64,000 nt of DNA from Tenodera sinensis (GCA_030765045.1 CM060965.1:62314787-62378786); one strand, 5' to 3'; positions 49,291 through 61,972 are shown, counted from the stretch's first letter. Notes: generated by a model from the letters alone, not told the origin. Translations and numbers: made by a program.

Positions 49291-51234
49291 TACTTTAAAA
49301 TGCAGTGTAAATTAACATTTAATATTCTAAGAATGTTTTTTTAACAAGTGAAATTCTTAAATACCTAATATAAAATAAATTCCCTTAGTCCGACATAGAA
49401 CTGTGTTGTAATCTGCAGCCGATGCACAGAGCTTACCACGTGGTTTTGTTTACATCAGTTAGCGGATTGTGATGTTGTATGTTGTACATTATAGGTAGAG
49501 CCTAAAACTCACCCTCCCACCCTGTTTAGTACGTTCTCTTATACAGTATATAATCACGTAACCACAACAAACATGATCATCATCTTCCCGCTACAGAGCA
49601 TGCGCAATGGCAACTTCTAACCTATGGGAGAAGCAAAATTCGCGCGGTATTAGCGATGTTTTGATTTTTGTTTATTTCACAGTAACGTTTTAGTTTATTC
49701 ACACCATTGTATAATTTTTGGATATGCAACATTTGGATAGGACGTCTGTTGAGTCCGCTGGTTTTTGCACAAATTGTAAATAGTTAGACAAAAGCTTATT
49801 AAACAAAAAAATTGGATCTTGTTAAAACACACAATTTATTTCGAATACTACGCTCTCATTGATGTCTTATTTACCAATCAAAATCGAACTTAATGGATAT
49901 TTTAAAGTATTAAGCTAAAAAATTAATACTTTTTTCTACATTAATTTTTATTCTATAATTTCGGTTTTGGTTATCTGAATTTCTCATTACAGCACATTTT
50001 GTTAACTTATATTTAATTTAATCGGAGCTGCACTTTGCTTAGAGCACAACTAATAACATTTACAAATCTAGTAAATGTTTTCAGATAAAAAAGGAAAAGA
50101 GTGATTATGCCATTTTAATTCTCATCACAAAACGTATTGTTCAATTGTATTTGTTTTTAATTCAGATCTGCAGTTCGTTTGGGATAAAACGCATTTTAAG
50201 AAATACAAAAGAGTAAGCACCTAATTATCTTATCAAATTCGTCACCTTTTTATAAATTTTATGTAATTGAATTGAGGATTCAAACTTATGGTTGTTCTCC
50301 TTAAACAATTAGTGTGACAACATGCACCTGTTAACCTCAATAAAATTATCTAAAAACTTTAAATAATTTCTATCAGCCGTCTGATTGCTAAACTCAACAA
50401 CTGAAAGCCTTCAAATATTACATCACTGTCAACACAAATAACCTCTGCTGACTGCGACAAGGAAACAATTGCAAAAGAAATGCTAGCCGTTACAACATTC
50501 CCACTGAACATTGTTGGGAAGAAGCCTAAGGGTTTCATGGCAGGAACCCATCAATAGAACGGGAATACAAAGTGATTACAATATACAGGAGAGTTCTTTG
50601 CTATACAACACGTGTCGCCGACACTCATCCACGCCTACCAACATTACATACAAGCTGACTCACTCTATTGCAAACAAATTGCCCTCGAGCTGTTACTCTT
50701 TTCATACAAGCAAAAATAGCTAGGAAACATTAGTGAGACCCTAATCTGAGACAGATGAAGAGACAGCGAGATTCACAGCGTGACAGTAGTTGGTGGAAAC
50801 GCTCACAAACACGACAACAGGACTTATTACTTCCCTGCTACTTACCCACAGTAAACAGAGGACGTACAGAGGTATATTTAGGCGTGGCGAATCACTAAGT
50901 TGTGCAGTGGTTTATGGTCTAGTATGCTTTAGTATTTATAAGACCCTATAGGTGTCAGGTTAGTATCTCTCCAAATTCCGTATAGCTGCGTGATCAAGCA
51001 CAGTGCCAGCTCGCATTATCAGCAGTGTCTTGTTTATCTCCAGTAGGAAACAAAGACGTTACCCCATCATTAATTTGCGGTCATTCGCCACGTCTAAAAA
51101 TACCTCTGTGTTCCATTCCACCCAACACTTCACTGCAAATATACCTATTTTTGAGGCTCCCAAATCCAAACGAAGCACTTTTAAAAACTCTGACGTGTTC
51201 ACTCGCATTTTCTCTAACCACTCTTATACAAACT

Positions 51235-51580
51235 GTTGTTAAGACACTTCTACTTCATATTAATCGAGATACAGTTATAGAAATGGTTTTATTACAAGTT
51301 TTCTTGCAGGTACAATGGGGACAGGAAAACACAGAAGCTTTAAATGATCTTTTAAGAGACGGTCGCCTTGTAATGGCTTTGAACTTACCATTGAATTTAT
51401 ATGTCCAGAACATATAAAAGCGAATAACGGCTTCGCCTCTGAGAAAAAGTACATATGAGTATTGGAAAATTCAAACAATGAACTAGAATATCTCGAAAAT
51501 GGTTCATTGTAAATATGTATCTATTTGACACAAATAGTGTGTTTCAACGCCATTTGTCTATCTCTTAGGATTACCAGTTA
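51235..51580 (+). mobile_element. Dispersed family A, 5' part
   Basis: CTACTTCATATTAATCGAG, TTTCTTGCAGGTACAATGGG, ATATCTCGAAAATGGTTCATTG and TATCTCTTAGGATTACCAG follow the family order of copies 3 and 6. It has no 3' half or microsatellite. Confidence 0.6.
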
Positions 51581-51781
51581 TGCAATATGTATCTATATAT
51601 GCCTCTTTATCTGTAACAAGGACTGTATTGAAACCGTTTCTGGTGAATACTTCCCATGTTTAACAGTAAGTAGAAACCTTTTTTATGAATTACGCTACGA
51701 CAATAATTGCGAAAATAAATTATAAGGCTTGGAGAAAGTCATGTGGTTGTAACATGCCAGTTTTTGCTTGAGTCTGCATAT

Positions 51782-52320
51782 TGTGACACCCCAGCTATAT
51801 TGGGAAGTCGGCGCGGACAGTTGAAGGCAAACAGAGATAAGTAGCGCTCTCGACTAAACACCGGAAGCGCTATATCAGAAAACCAGAATCTTCTTGAAAG
51901 GTTGCTTTCCCTCACCTTCAGAACATTCTAGAATATTCTGTTGAAGTTTCTAAAGACTACATAAGCTCTCCCTGTCACTTTATCTATCTCTCTCATCTGT
52001 CAGTCAGCCAGCCAATCAATTCATTCAGTCAGCCACTGAACTGGTGAGTGTGTTTCAGATGCGATGTAAGCGAGCTATACAAGTGAGTTTTTGATGACGG
52101 TTGCATGGGATCTTCCGCGAGAAATTAGAGGCGTGCTGTGTTCGATTCCCCAGCGAGTAAACCATACAAAGAAAAGGTTACTTTGTACGATTTTCATTAT
52201 TGGTACAGTACGAAGACAATTGAAACGACAGAGAAAATTGAACAGATCACATTAGTGAAGTGACAATGAGAACTTAGTGAGGTGAGAGTGATAACTGCAC
52301 AAAATCATATTATCTTCGGC
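51782..52320 (+). mobile_element. LTR-like segment, copy 4
   Basis: It starts TGTGACACCCCAG, a common Ty3/gypsy-style LTR opening. It holds two heat-shock-element arrays (51886-51898 and 51921-51938), a TATA-like TACATAAG (51957-51964) and a GA-rich 3' part (GTGACAATGAGAACTTAG). The right end is not clear: no matching terminal repeat was found. A tRNA-like GTTCGATTCCCC at 52140-52151 may be a SINE fragment inside it. Confidence 0.45.
51886..51938 (+). promoter_or_regulatory. Two perfect heat-shock-element arrays
   Basis: GAAtcTTCttGAA (51886-51898) and GAAcaTTCtaGAAtaTTC (51921-51938) give seven perfect 5-bp units in 53 bp, about 18 bp upstream of a TATA-like word. HSF trimers bind three or more such units. 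Binding is inferred from the motif alone. Confidence 0.65.
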
Positions 52321-52557
52321 CACCTTTCCTAAGATGTAGAATAGAGTGCATCGTTTTGATGACCTGTCAATCAAGTAGCCCTCTATTATCAATGGAGACT
52401 ATTTTTTCCTTTGTATAAACATCCTCGCTAGCTATCCGGTCCCGCCATACACCCCGAAACTAGCTCAACTGAAAGATATAACGCAAACGAAAGTAAAATG
52501 ATGGAAAGGAAATCGTGGTAGAGGAGAAACTACCTCAGTATTCTCTTACCCACGGTA

Positions 52558-53109
52558 TGTTGAGTAATACGGCAGATATCACCTGCTAGATGCGCAGTAA
52601 GACTTCCGTGCTACTGACGTCAGCTGGCGTGGAAATCGCTAGCAGGCTAGGCGCTTGTTGTGATTGAAATGACAGTGTTTATGAGGACTAGTGATAGTAA
52701 AGCTCGCGGAATCGTTTTAGAACACTGAAATATTTAAATGAAATCTTTTATGTGAGTCACCTACGCTCAGCAGCAGTATATCTTTTCGAATCAAAACGTA
52801 AGCAAGAGTAATTGAGGATTGTTTTACTCAAATCAGGGGCATACATAGATTTCATGATCATCTCTTACCAACTACCATGAATTAGAGAATAAAATCCTAG
52901 CTAAACAATTGCTCCTTTACCTTCAATAATTTAAATCTCATGGTTACAGCTGAGCAAAGTTATGCTCTATTAGCGATTAATTTGATGCAGAAAGTCTGCA
53001 TCTGTAACTTCAGGCAGTTATTATTGTGAAAACGATGTGAGTACCCACAGCTATACATACACCGCATGACGTCACGGAGAGCGTGTGCCACACACCGTAT
53101 TACTCAACA
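52558..53109. mobile_element. MITE with TA duplication and 15-bp TIRs
   Basis: 552 bp ending in perfect 15-bp inverted repeats TGTTGAGTAATACGG, each flanked by TA (52556-52557 and 53110-53111), as in Tc1/mariner elements. The interior is noncoding. It has a CRE-type TGACGTCA near each end (52616-52623 and 53068-53075). Confidence 0.82.
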
Positions 53110-53139
53110 TATCGTTCTCCTATCCACCAGGGAGAAACC

Positions 53140-53235
53140 AAAAAAAGACAAGGTCAGAGTGGTCGATCAATGATAATCGAACCCGGGACCACCTTAATTC
53201 GAGTCTCAAATTTTAACGCGGAACTATCCTGGTGA
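53140..53235 (-). repeat. SINE-like fragment (short tRNA-related family)
   Basis: The minus strand gives CCGCGTTAAAATTTGAGAC, GGTGGTCCCGGGTTCGATTA (B box) and GACCACTCTGACCTTG. It lies just outside the 53109 end of the MITE. Confidence 0.55.
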
Positions 53236-53496
53236 GTTATGTTTAACGAAAATAAAAATACCTGGAGTTATCGTTTTCATAAATATATAAAATTTCAATA
53301 TTCGCATGTATTTTTAGAATGTTGCTCGTAATTCTACCCAGGTAATTTTATAGACAAATGGTTTTCTTTACAAATTCCTTCGTTTTAAATAGTACGCAAT
53401 GAACGAAACTTTGTACAAGTTACAACAAATATTCAGAATTGAGCAAAGTAGGTATATGATACAAGACCTGAGCCACAGTAGTTTCTATGCATTTCT

Positions 53497-53500
<4 letters not shown>

Positions 53501-53542
<42 letters not shown>
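53501..53542 (+). repeat. (TA)21 microsatellite
   Basis: A pure 42-bp TA run. Confidence 0.97.
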
Positions 53543-53544
<2 letters not shown>

Positions 53545-55274
53545 TATATTACTTGTAATATCAAAGAACTTCTAGCTTTTGAGTGAAACAAAATACGCTT
53601 CTAAATACAGATTTAAGATGATTTGTAACTTAAATTACTGACCATAATTAACCGTGATTAGGCCAAAAATACCTAACACCTATGTATATACTGGGAAGAA
53701 TTTGCCATCTTTTTTGTTTATTGGAAGTTGCTTTTTGATATTATTTTCTAGGGATTAAATATTTCAAACCGTAACAAATTCGGAAAAAAACAGGTGTCTT
53801 TTTGAAAGCGCTGAACAAAGCTATAATGGTGTCACGTGGTTAGCTTCCAATAAAAACGAAAGAGATCGAAAAAGGAAGGAAAATAATTGGATAAAACATC
53901 CCTACAAAATTCGTTAAATAAAACGTCTGTTTTTGTTTAGTCTAACAACAAACCACGATAAAGGTTATTCCAGTTTGGCGATCAGGTACAATATCCTCTT
54001 GCTGCAATTTTTAATTGCGTTTATTTTGCTGGCTATTTGTCTTATTCCATATCGTGGTTAAATGAATCTAAAAGGTAAACAGGTTTTATACGATTATAAA
54101 GGATAAAAAACGAAATATTATGCTCGATTATATTAATTTACCTCATCCTAATACATAATGACTTCTGCTGATAATCTAAGGCTTCCGATCAGTCTTGCCA
54201 ACAAATATTCAGTTGTCGATTTCACTTAAATTTAGCAATGAAAGCTATCTCCACATTTACATTCTTTGACGAAGCTATTGATGCAGAAACAAACCTGCGA
54301 TTACTGAGCACTGAAATCACAGTAAGCATGTGGCATGATGAAGTGGATGAAATAGAAAATAAGAAAACGCTAAGAGAAAGCGACAGACCCTGTATATTTC
54401 AAGGCTTCAAGGCATTTAACAGCAAAGAAATGCTTTTATACTAAACAGCAAACTTGAGAAGGCCTTGCATGGAAAAAGTGCAACTTTAATTATTTAATGT
54501 ACTCCATAGTTAGCTTTTAGCTTATTTTTAGCTTCTGCTCTAGAATTATTCGCTAAAATTGTCAAACCAAGTCTAACGCTAGCTTACGTTATTAGTTGGA
54601 GAAAATCGCGCGATTGCAAGTTGCCCGCGATTTTTTAGGAATAACACAAGTTAGTGTTAGAATACTACTCGCACACTTTCTCTCGTATTCTCAGATAGCG
54701 TTGCGTTTCCAAGACGGTAGCAACTGAACTTTTCGTGTCTTTTATATAGTCGTATTTTAAATTACATCATTGCAGTCCATGAGTTGTAGTTTCCAGAATC
54801 AGTTCTTCCAGCTTAGCCAGTAGCTAAATTAAACGGCTAAATGCGTCACTCCTTTTACTATTTATAGGAGTTTGCGGTGTCGATGCTGGATCTGCTTCAG
54901 ACATCTAGTACTTAAAATTGCTCAGGTTGGTTATACACAAAGGTAAGCTGATATGACAACACAGGAGAACAGCAACTAAGGTAACGTGATACAGTGAAAT
55001 GCACTTGAGAACATAGACAATGATGCTCAGATGTTACTTTGACAAAGCACAGGCCTTTTTAACTCGGACCGTTTGTAGCACTAGATTCCAGGAATTAAGA
55101 TACAATGTGCGGGTAGCATCATCATAAATAATGCCGGCGGTGATTTTAAAATTATCGATAACCCAAAGATCATGAAGGGTAAATCACTTCATTGGATTCC
55201 TGAAATAATGCTAGCAAGCACTACTCTTGATTTTCAAATTCTTTAGGCAAATATTCTCATAGCTTATATAAGAG

Positions 55275-55503
55275 TTGAAGCTTTCACGGCGATGATTATT
55301 GATTAGAGTTTCTTGGGTTATCAGCCATGTAATATTTATGAAGTTGATCGAGCTTTATTAAGCTGCATGCCTGTCTCTAAATCATAGCCTTCTTCAAGAA
55401 CAGTGATTATATATTTGAAGCTTTCACAGCGATGATTATAAATATGAGGTCGAGAAACTTCATAAATATTACAAGGCTGGTAACCCTGCAAGATCTAATC
55501 AAT
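55275..55503. repeat. Palindromic module with an internal direct repeat
   Basis: Arms 55297-55345 and 55456-55503 are inverted copies; the inner 18 bp (TGTAATATTTATGAAGTT and its complement) are perfect and the next 13 carry two differences. TTGAAGCTTTCACGGCGATG occurs at 55275 and again, one base changed, at 55415. On the minus strand GCCGTGAAAGCTT and CTTGAAGAAGGC resemble Penelope-like element ends. Identity is inferred. Confidence 0.5.
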
Positions 55504-56361
55504 TCTCATAGCTTGCAACTCGAGAGTTAATGGATAATTTTAAAATCACTCCGCACTCTTTCTTACGTGCAAAAGACAACAATGTAGCAAATCTCCATGG
55601 ACCCGAAAATACAATTTATTTAAGCTAAAATCTGAAAATATGACTAAGACGGAACGAATGAAGTCCTTTTAGAATGAATATTAGTTGTGTTTAAATCTTA
55701 TGGAGTAACGCAATGTGACACTCCACCCCTGTATTAGGAACTGCATCTTGGAACAGTTTCTGGCCGTATTATTGCTTTATCGCTCTTTCTCATAGCTAAT
55801 AAAATAAAATAGCTTACTCTGTGCGTGCTAGTTCGTAATCCGTAAGACAGCTTCCAATGAATTCAATATGCACATTTATTCTTCTCTGAGATGTACATAT
55901 ATTGTGTTTGGTAGTGTATGGGTTGTGAGCATCTCTGTTTTTCTCTTGTCTGGAATTGTAGGCCCAGTTTTATTACTGTAACAGTTTTATACATTCTATT
56001 CCATCATAGGTTTGGTTTCCCAACGTAGCTATTTCCACAGGTAATCTATTCAACCTTCTATCTATTTCTGTTTTTTATGGCAATAAGATACATTAGATCC
56101 TAGGCAATTGTATCAGCAGAACCCTCAGTCTCGCGTTAAATGCGGAAATTATTCCCTTACTTTTTTCTCACTATTTCTCCCTCTGCACCTGTCTCCCCTC
56201 TTGCTACATCTTCATATCTCTCATTTCCACCTCTGTTTCAACCATCTCTTATTTTTCTTCTTTCTTCCCCTTCCTGTCTCACCCCTGTGTCTTGCATCCT
56301 GCGTTTTATATGAAAAGCGGGAATCAAACTGCTGTATTGTATGTCAAATTTCAACTACTTT

Positions 56362-56455
56362 CATATAACGGTTAGCGTGCTGGCTTCCAAATTCAGAGGT
56401 CCCGGGTTCAATGGTAAATTTACTTTAAGCAGGATATTTCCCATCGTTTCTAAAG
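56362..56455 (+). repeat. SINE-like fragment (short tRNA-related family)
   Basis: ACGGTTAGCGTGCTGGCTTCC (A box and anticodon-like arm) and AGAGGTCCCGGGTTCAATGG (B box) form a tRNA-like head. It is too degenerate and lacks a closing acceptor stem, so it is not called a tRNA gene. Confidence 0.6.
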
Positions 56456-56479
56456 CCTGGAAGTGTAAGAGAATAGTTT

Positions 56480-56481
<2 letters not shown>

Positions 56482-56526
<45 letters not shown>

Positions 56527-56564
56527 CGTGCGTGCGTGCGTGTGGGAGAGAGAGTGAGAGAGAG
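56482..56564 (+). repeat. Compound (GT)n-(CG)n-(TGCG)n-GA repeat
   Basis: A (GT)18-type run grades into CG, then TGCG, then GA units. The alternating purine-pyrimidine part could adopt Z-DNA. Confidence 0.93.
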
Positions 56565-58860
56565 TTTGTTTATAAAGGAAACAGCTGTCGATATGACAGA
56601 TGTCAGATCGTAAAGATAATACGCGGGAAAAATAAATAATTGAAACAATTAAAAATTTTAATAGTGGACTTCTTCCTTACCAGCAGTGTAATTGAAACTT
56701 GTCTAGAGTACGTACAAACGTTCTCATGATACCCAATTTTATGAAACACAGGATCTTGATTTTCTAGAAAACCTGACGTGCCAGAAAAACGGATTACACA
56801 GTTCATCTAAGCGCAAAAAATAACCTATCATTTTTTATGCAGAGCAGTGTAATGGGGAATTCAAGATTGCATAAAATTACAGTAACTTGATAAGTTATCT
56901 CTGCCTTTAATATTTTAAAATATTATGTCTTCTTTATTTATTCTCATTAACATAACAGGCTTAGAAGCCCATTTACACTGTTCATCATACATACTGTTTA
57001 CATATAGTAATATTATACACATATACAGCACAAGAAAAACAAATGAACACAAAGTAATACAAAAAGAGAAAAATAAAGAATAGAACAATTTTAAAATAAA
57101 AACAAGAGTGAAGGCGGCATAGTAAGTAATTGAATTACTATTTCTAATGGCAGTAATATTTTACCAATTTTAGTAATTTACTGATCTACGAATAAGTACT
57201 TAGCAGTTATGGCATTTTTAATTAAAATGTAGATAAGTTTGGTTTTGTTGTTACGATAATTTGTCTAAAAGTAGACAGGTTCCTCAGGTTTCCACATAAA
57301 GACCAAAACGAGCAGCAACATAAGGGAGTTTAGGTATAGTGTGAACATTTCTCAGCCCAGTTCCAGGTATACTCGTATCTGGAGAGGATGCCCGCACAGA
57401 AAATATTCGCCCCTCCATGCACCATACTTAATCCTAACCACCTAATAAGCCGGATCCCCCGAGACCTTATTAAATTCAATCTCCACAGACACACAAGCCG
57501 AGGGAGTTTGGGTTGTGCTCATCCATCTCCCCAACTATTGTGCATTTTTTATGTTTGACACACTAATACATCCAAGGGCTTACCAAAATATATGGTACGT
57601 TAGGTCTCAAGTGACTGTACAATATTTGACAATAACCGTTATTCCCTTAACAATCCTAATCCTAGAGGAAACCAAAAAGTTGGCAAACGCTCCGCTTTAA
57701 AACGTTTGTTTTGTTATAACTAATATCTCTTTTTGGAGTTGACTGTATTATTGTTTTTTATTTGAAAGCGAATATAGTCAAATTGTGAATGTCTTTTTTT
57801 CGGAATTAAAATAAACTGCAAGTATTTAGAACACATAATGACAATATCAGTAGGCAATTCAGTAGGCAACAAATCTGGAAATAAGCCTGCTATAAATGTT
57901 TGGATAAATAACATGACTACTGCGTTTTTTAAATCAGAGACACATAGTGAGACTGTATACCTATCGCATACTAATGGGATCAAGAAAGTCAATTGTTTGA
58001 CAGAGGAATATATAACTATTAATTCATAACAGCACTAGTAGTATGGGAGGTCAATACAATAATAGATAAACTAGTAAAGCACGTCACAGGCAAGTTAATT
58101 ACCAATGTAATTATAAACGTTTAATAGTGAGCAAGTCGGACTTTTAACACTGTCATGAACTGCTAAAAGTACAAAATTCTACCACTCAGTGCTAAAAAGC
58201 TTTTAACACTCAGATAACGCCAACTTTGGTTTCTTACAGAATGTGACAATGGCCTCATTCAAGTAGGCCACGAATCTCAGTTATACAATGCTTATATAAA
58301 ATGGCGAGTCATTTGAATGTGAATATGGACTGTTCTAACCTATTGAAGCTTTACAAGCAGCGCAGAGACTGAAATTAGAATTATTATCCAAAAAATCAAG
58401 AAACCAATACGACATTGCATACAACAGATTCTGGTCTGGTGCAAGATAAAAGACATTTTTCCACTGCCTTCCTTGTATAGAATATTGTGATTTTGCAAAA
58501 GTCATCATGTTCTTAACACTGATGCTAAGAAAGGTAATAACTGAACAGCGGAGTCCAATGACTATGATGACCATGAAAAAGGTAAAACCATAATGTATAT
58601 TTACATATATCTATAAATATTCAGGACTGTCTAAAAATAGTGTATAATGCACGGGTTAAAAGGGTTTTATTTTCTTTGTAAGTTTCCTCAACTCGGTTTG
58701 CGGCCTCGTTTCGGAATTACACCTACCCACAAAATAAAATGTTACTTTTAACCCTTGTATCATAAATAACTACTGTTAACAAAATAAGATAATTCACAGA
58801 CGTTACTTTTGTCAACGGCACAATTACTCGCTAAATGCCGATGAAAATAAATAATCTAAA

Positions 58861-58982
58861 ATATAGAAACTGATTATCCGGGCTTGTGGGCCGTGGTCTA
58901 GTCAGGAAACTCGGACGAAACGTCTGGAAGGAGTTTCCTGAGTAGACCACGGCCCACAAGCCCGAATAATCAGTTTCTATAT
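58861..58982. repeat. Near-perfect 52-bp inverted repeat (foldback)
   Basis: Arms 58861-58912 and 58931-58982 match at 50 of 52 positions around an 18-nt spacer containing ACGAAACGTC, itself a small palindrome. Immediately outside is GCCGTGAAAGCTT (58993-59005), a 13-mer also found inverted at 55279-55291. A GC-rich centre is embedded in AT-rich DNA. It is probably a terminal module of a Penelope-like or foldback element. Confidence 0.75.
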
Positions 58983-59074
58983 TATGACGCCGGCCGTGAA
59001 AGCTTACGCAGTTTGATCAATAATCGAAAAGTTGATAATCGAATCAAAACTATAACTGTCGTTATACGCCTTGC

Positions 59075-59205
59075 TGTGTTGTATAGTTAAACATGCTGTG
59101 AAATCACGTTGTAAAGCCAATGATATACGACAAATATTACTTGCACCACATTTATTTGTACAATAGGAAAAAGAAATAGTCCACCATTAAATTATGCGGC
59201 TGCCA
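59075..59205. mobile_element. Short TIR element (family D), copy 3, left end lost
   Basis: TTGTATAGTTAAACATGC, TGTGAAATCACGTTGTAAAG and ACCATTAAATTATG match copies 1 and 2. The left inverted repeat is absent or too diverged to see. It lies about 70 bp from the foldback. Confidence 0.6.
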
Positions 59206-59754
59206 TAAGATACTATGTCATTTTACTACTCATCACGTGTCCGTTAGAGTAGGGGTAGTATATCACATAGCACACGTACACTAGAAAGGGCAGTGTCAGG
59301 AAATGCCTTCAGACACATTGCATGTTAAAACATGTGATCCGGGAATATTAAATAGTCGATAGCAAACAATGTTAACATAAGTTACAATAGGCAAGCTTAA
59401 ATTGAATAACTGTCCATAGTAGCGTAAGATACAATAGAGCTCCATGCTGCAGCCGAGAAGATAGGAACCACAGCTTTTAACGAGTACCTCTTAATGCTGT
59501 AGAAAGCGTCTGAGGGGTGTTCTGCTCTTTAGAGGGGAAAGGGGAGACAGTAGCATATGGCAGCACACGATGATGTCATAGCTGTATCTACCTCTGTACT
59601 GCTTGCATTAATATCCTACTTCTCTCCTGAAAATGTAGCTGTAAGGAATGTTTGACATCAACGCTGGCGTTTTCTGAGAAAGATTACGGCTAATGTTTCA
59701 ACATATCTACGTGGCAATCCGTGCAACAATAGTACCCTAGCTTTGCGCACAAAA

Positions 59755-60235
59755 AGGTACAAAGAGGTTTGCAGTATGTTTTCGTCTATCGCTTAAGGTT
59801 TAGAAGTTACGCAGGATTACATAATCTTCCTCCCGAAATTAACAAGTCTTCCGAACTATTCGCAAAAAATTCAAGATGTACCTACATTTTATTTACCATG
59901 CAAATATGTTTAATTTATAGTGTTTTAATTAAAAATTGCGACAGCTGTTCCATTTGAAGGGTGGTTTAGGGTGGGAGATTTTCTTCAAAATCTTTTTGTC
60001 GTATCTTTGAAAAATACTGAAGTTAAATACCAGGTTTGGCATTTATTTGATATTTTATTTTTGAGCTATACCGTTCACACACAAGCGCGCGTGCGCACAC
60101 AGGATATTTTTTTAAAAAATACTTTTTTCTTTCAGGATTTCTCAAAACACGTTTTTCCAGTGAAATCTTGGTACGAATTTTTTAGTGGAATGCAATTTCC
60201 TTTACATACCATGTACGTAGCATAGAAATTAAAAA
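59755..60235 (+). mobile_element. Dispersed family A, 3' half with tail
   Basis: CGTCTATCGCTTAAGGTTTAG, GGGTGGTTTAGGGTGGGAG, ATTTTTGAGCTATACCG, then a CA/CG run and a tail CTCAAAACACG...AGTGGAATGCAATTTCC...ACCATGTACG. The tail matches 8700-8820, so the microsatellite is internal, not terminal. Confidence 0.65.
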
Positions 60236-61096
60236 ATAAACAAAGAACCTAATTTGTGTTTGGAAAGGAGTCTTTTATTTGTTGATCTCCTAGGAGTTAG
60301 ATTACACTTGTGTGTATGACACGAAACAGGGTTCGTTTCGTATGCAACTGAGATTCTGTAAACGCGAGGGTAACGCAGCAAGCTGTTGCCATCACCAGCA
60401 GACATTTCAGTCTCTAATTGAGTCGCTGTGTTGCTAAACCTCACCCTTCGCAGATGGAAGTTTATTTAAAGCTTGCGCCACCCCTTTCAATGGCAAGGAC
60501 CTACCCTCTTATTTCCTTGGGTAGTTCCCTTACCTTGTTGCACACAATATTTCTATACACTAGTGCCCCCTCTCAAACTAAACAACTCCGCAGCACAAAG
60601 GGCGTAAAACACCGAATAAAATGTTTTTTTCTTTTGTCTGCATGTAATCACCCCAGCCCAAGTGGGTGCGTACAAAGAACCTCGACATTCTGCTTGTAAA
60701 AAAGAGGAAGAGGTTGTTTAATACACTTTCCTATAAGTGGACTTATCACGTGTCATCATTTCGATCTGTTCTCCCACTGGTTCCTGTGTTACGATCAGGT
60801 CGTGCGTGAACTGATCTTAGCAAGGGATGCCCAAACTACCGTTATTAGCTACACAGTTCCGGATAAACTAGCAGACTATGAATTCATACTCTTAAACGAT
60901 GCTAGGCCCTCGCTCTATTTTTGTGTTTTTATTTATTTTTTAATTGTATTTTTCCTTCATTCCCATGTTTAGCTTCATTCACTTTAAATATAAATGATAT
61001 TTATTAGTATTATCTTAATAGATTGATCAAGGATAAAACGTAGTATGAGTACAATATACAAGGGGATATATTGTAATGCTCAGGAAATGTACTGTC

Positions 61097-61218
<122 letters not shown>

Positions 61219-61689
61219 TCTTGGAGTGTTTCAGAATTGGAATCATCTGATTCATACAGTTGTCATGCACGTGTAAGGCATTATCATCACAAGGTAGATG
61301 ATGCACTTCTTTCAAATCCTTGGATTTTGTAAGTAATATTCCTTTTTGTGAGTAGTAATATACTACTTGCAGTGGAAGTGGAAAAACAATGTTGCACAGC
61401 TAACAAGAGAAAGCAAGTCAGTAATATCTAATGTATATTTACAAAGCAAAAATCACAGTGCTTCAGCGTGCCGAATCTGCCATATTTAGAACTGTACCTA
61501 TTCTTCAAAAGAGAATTCCAAACTGCAATATATATATATATTAACAATTTTTGGCAACCTCTGTCTCTTCTCTTCCTTTAAAAGTTCTTCCTTTAGTGCC
61601 AGCTGTCTAAAGTTTTATCGAAAATATGTGAACAGTTTTCATTTGCTTTCCGTATTGTGCATACAACCAAGTCATAATTATTGCTTAAT

Positions 61690-61972
61690 ATGAGCTTGTT
61701 CCCTGCCTCTGGCACGGAGGACCCGGGTTCGATCCCCGGTACCGGCATGGGATTTTTACTCCACTGGGAGGTCTGGTACGGGGTGCACTCAGCCTCGTTA
61801 GGTGCCTGAGGGGCCAATTGAGGAGCTATTCTGATAGAAAGATAGCGTCCCTAAAAGGTACTGACCCCCGCCAACCCCACCCTGCACTCCACCGTGGCCT
61901 TGGCTGCGGCTGGAGAACGCAAGAGCAGGGCGAAGAGGGTAACCTCTGCATAGGGGAGACGCCCTAGGGAAA
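61690..61972 (+). mobile_element. tRNA-derived SINE (family B), plus-strand copy
   Basis: The head has GGCACGGAGGACCC and GGGTTCGATCCCCGG (intact B box). The body has GGTCTGGTACGGGGTGCACTC, CAGCCTCGTTAGG, GGGCCAATTGAGGAGC and CACCGTGGCCTTGGC, and ends in an A run (61970-61977), the expected 3' tail. It is the only family B copy in this orientation. Confidence 0.85.

Noticed and set aside
56362..56455. Considered as a functional tRNA gene
   Set aside because: It has A- and B-box-like words but no acceptor-stem pairing, so it is better explained as a SINE head. The same applies to 61690 and 575.
57340..57480. C-rich stretch considered as a coding remnant
   Set aside because: It translates without a recognisable motif and no second copy was seen.
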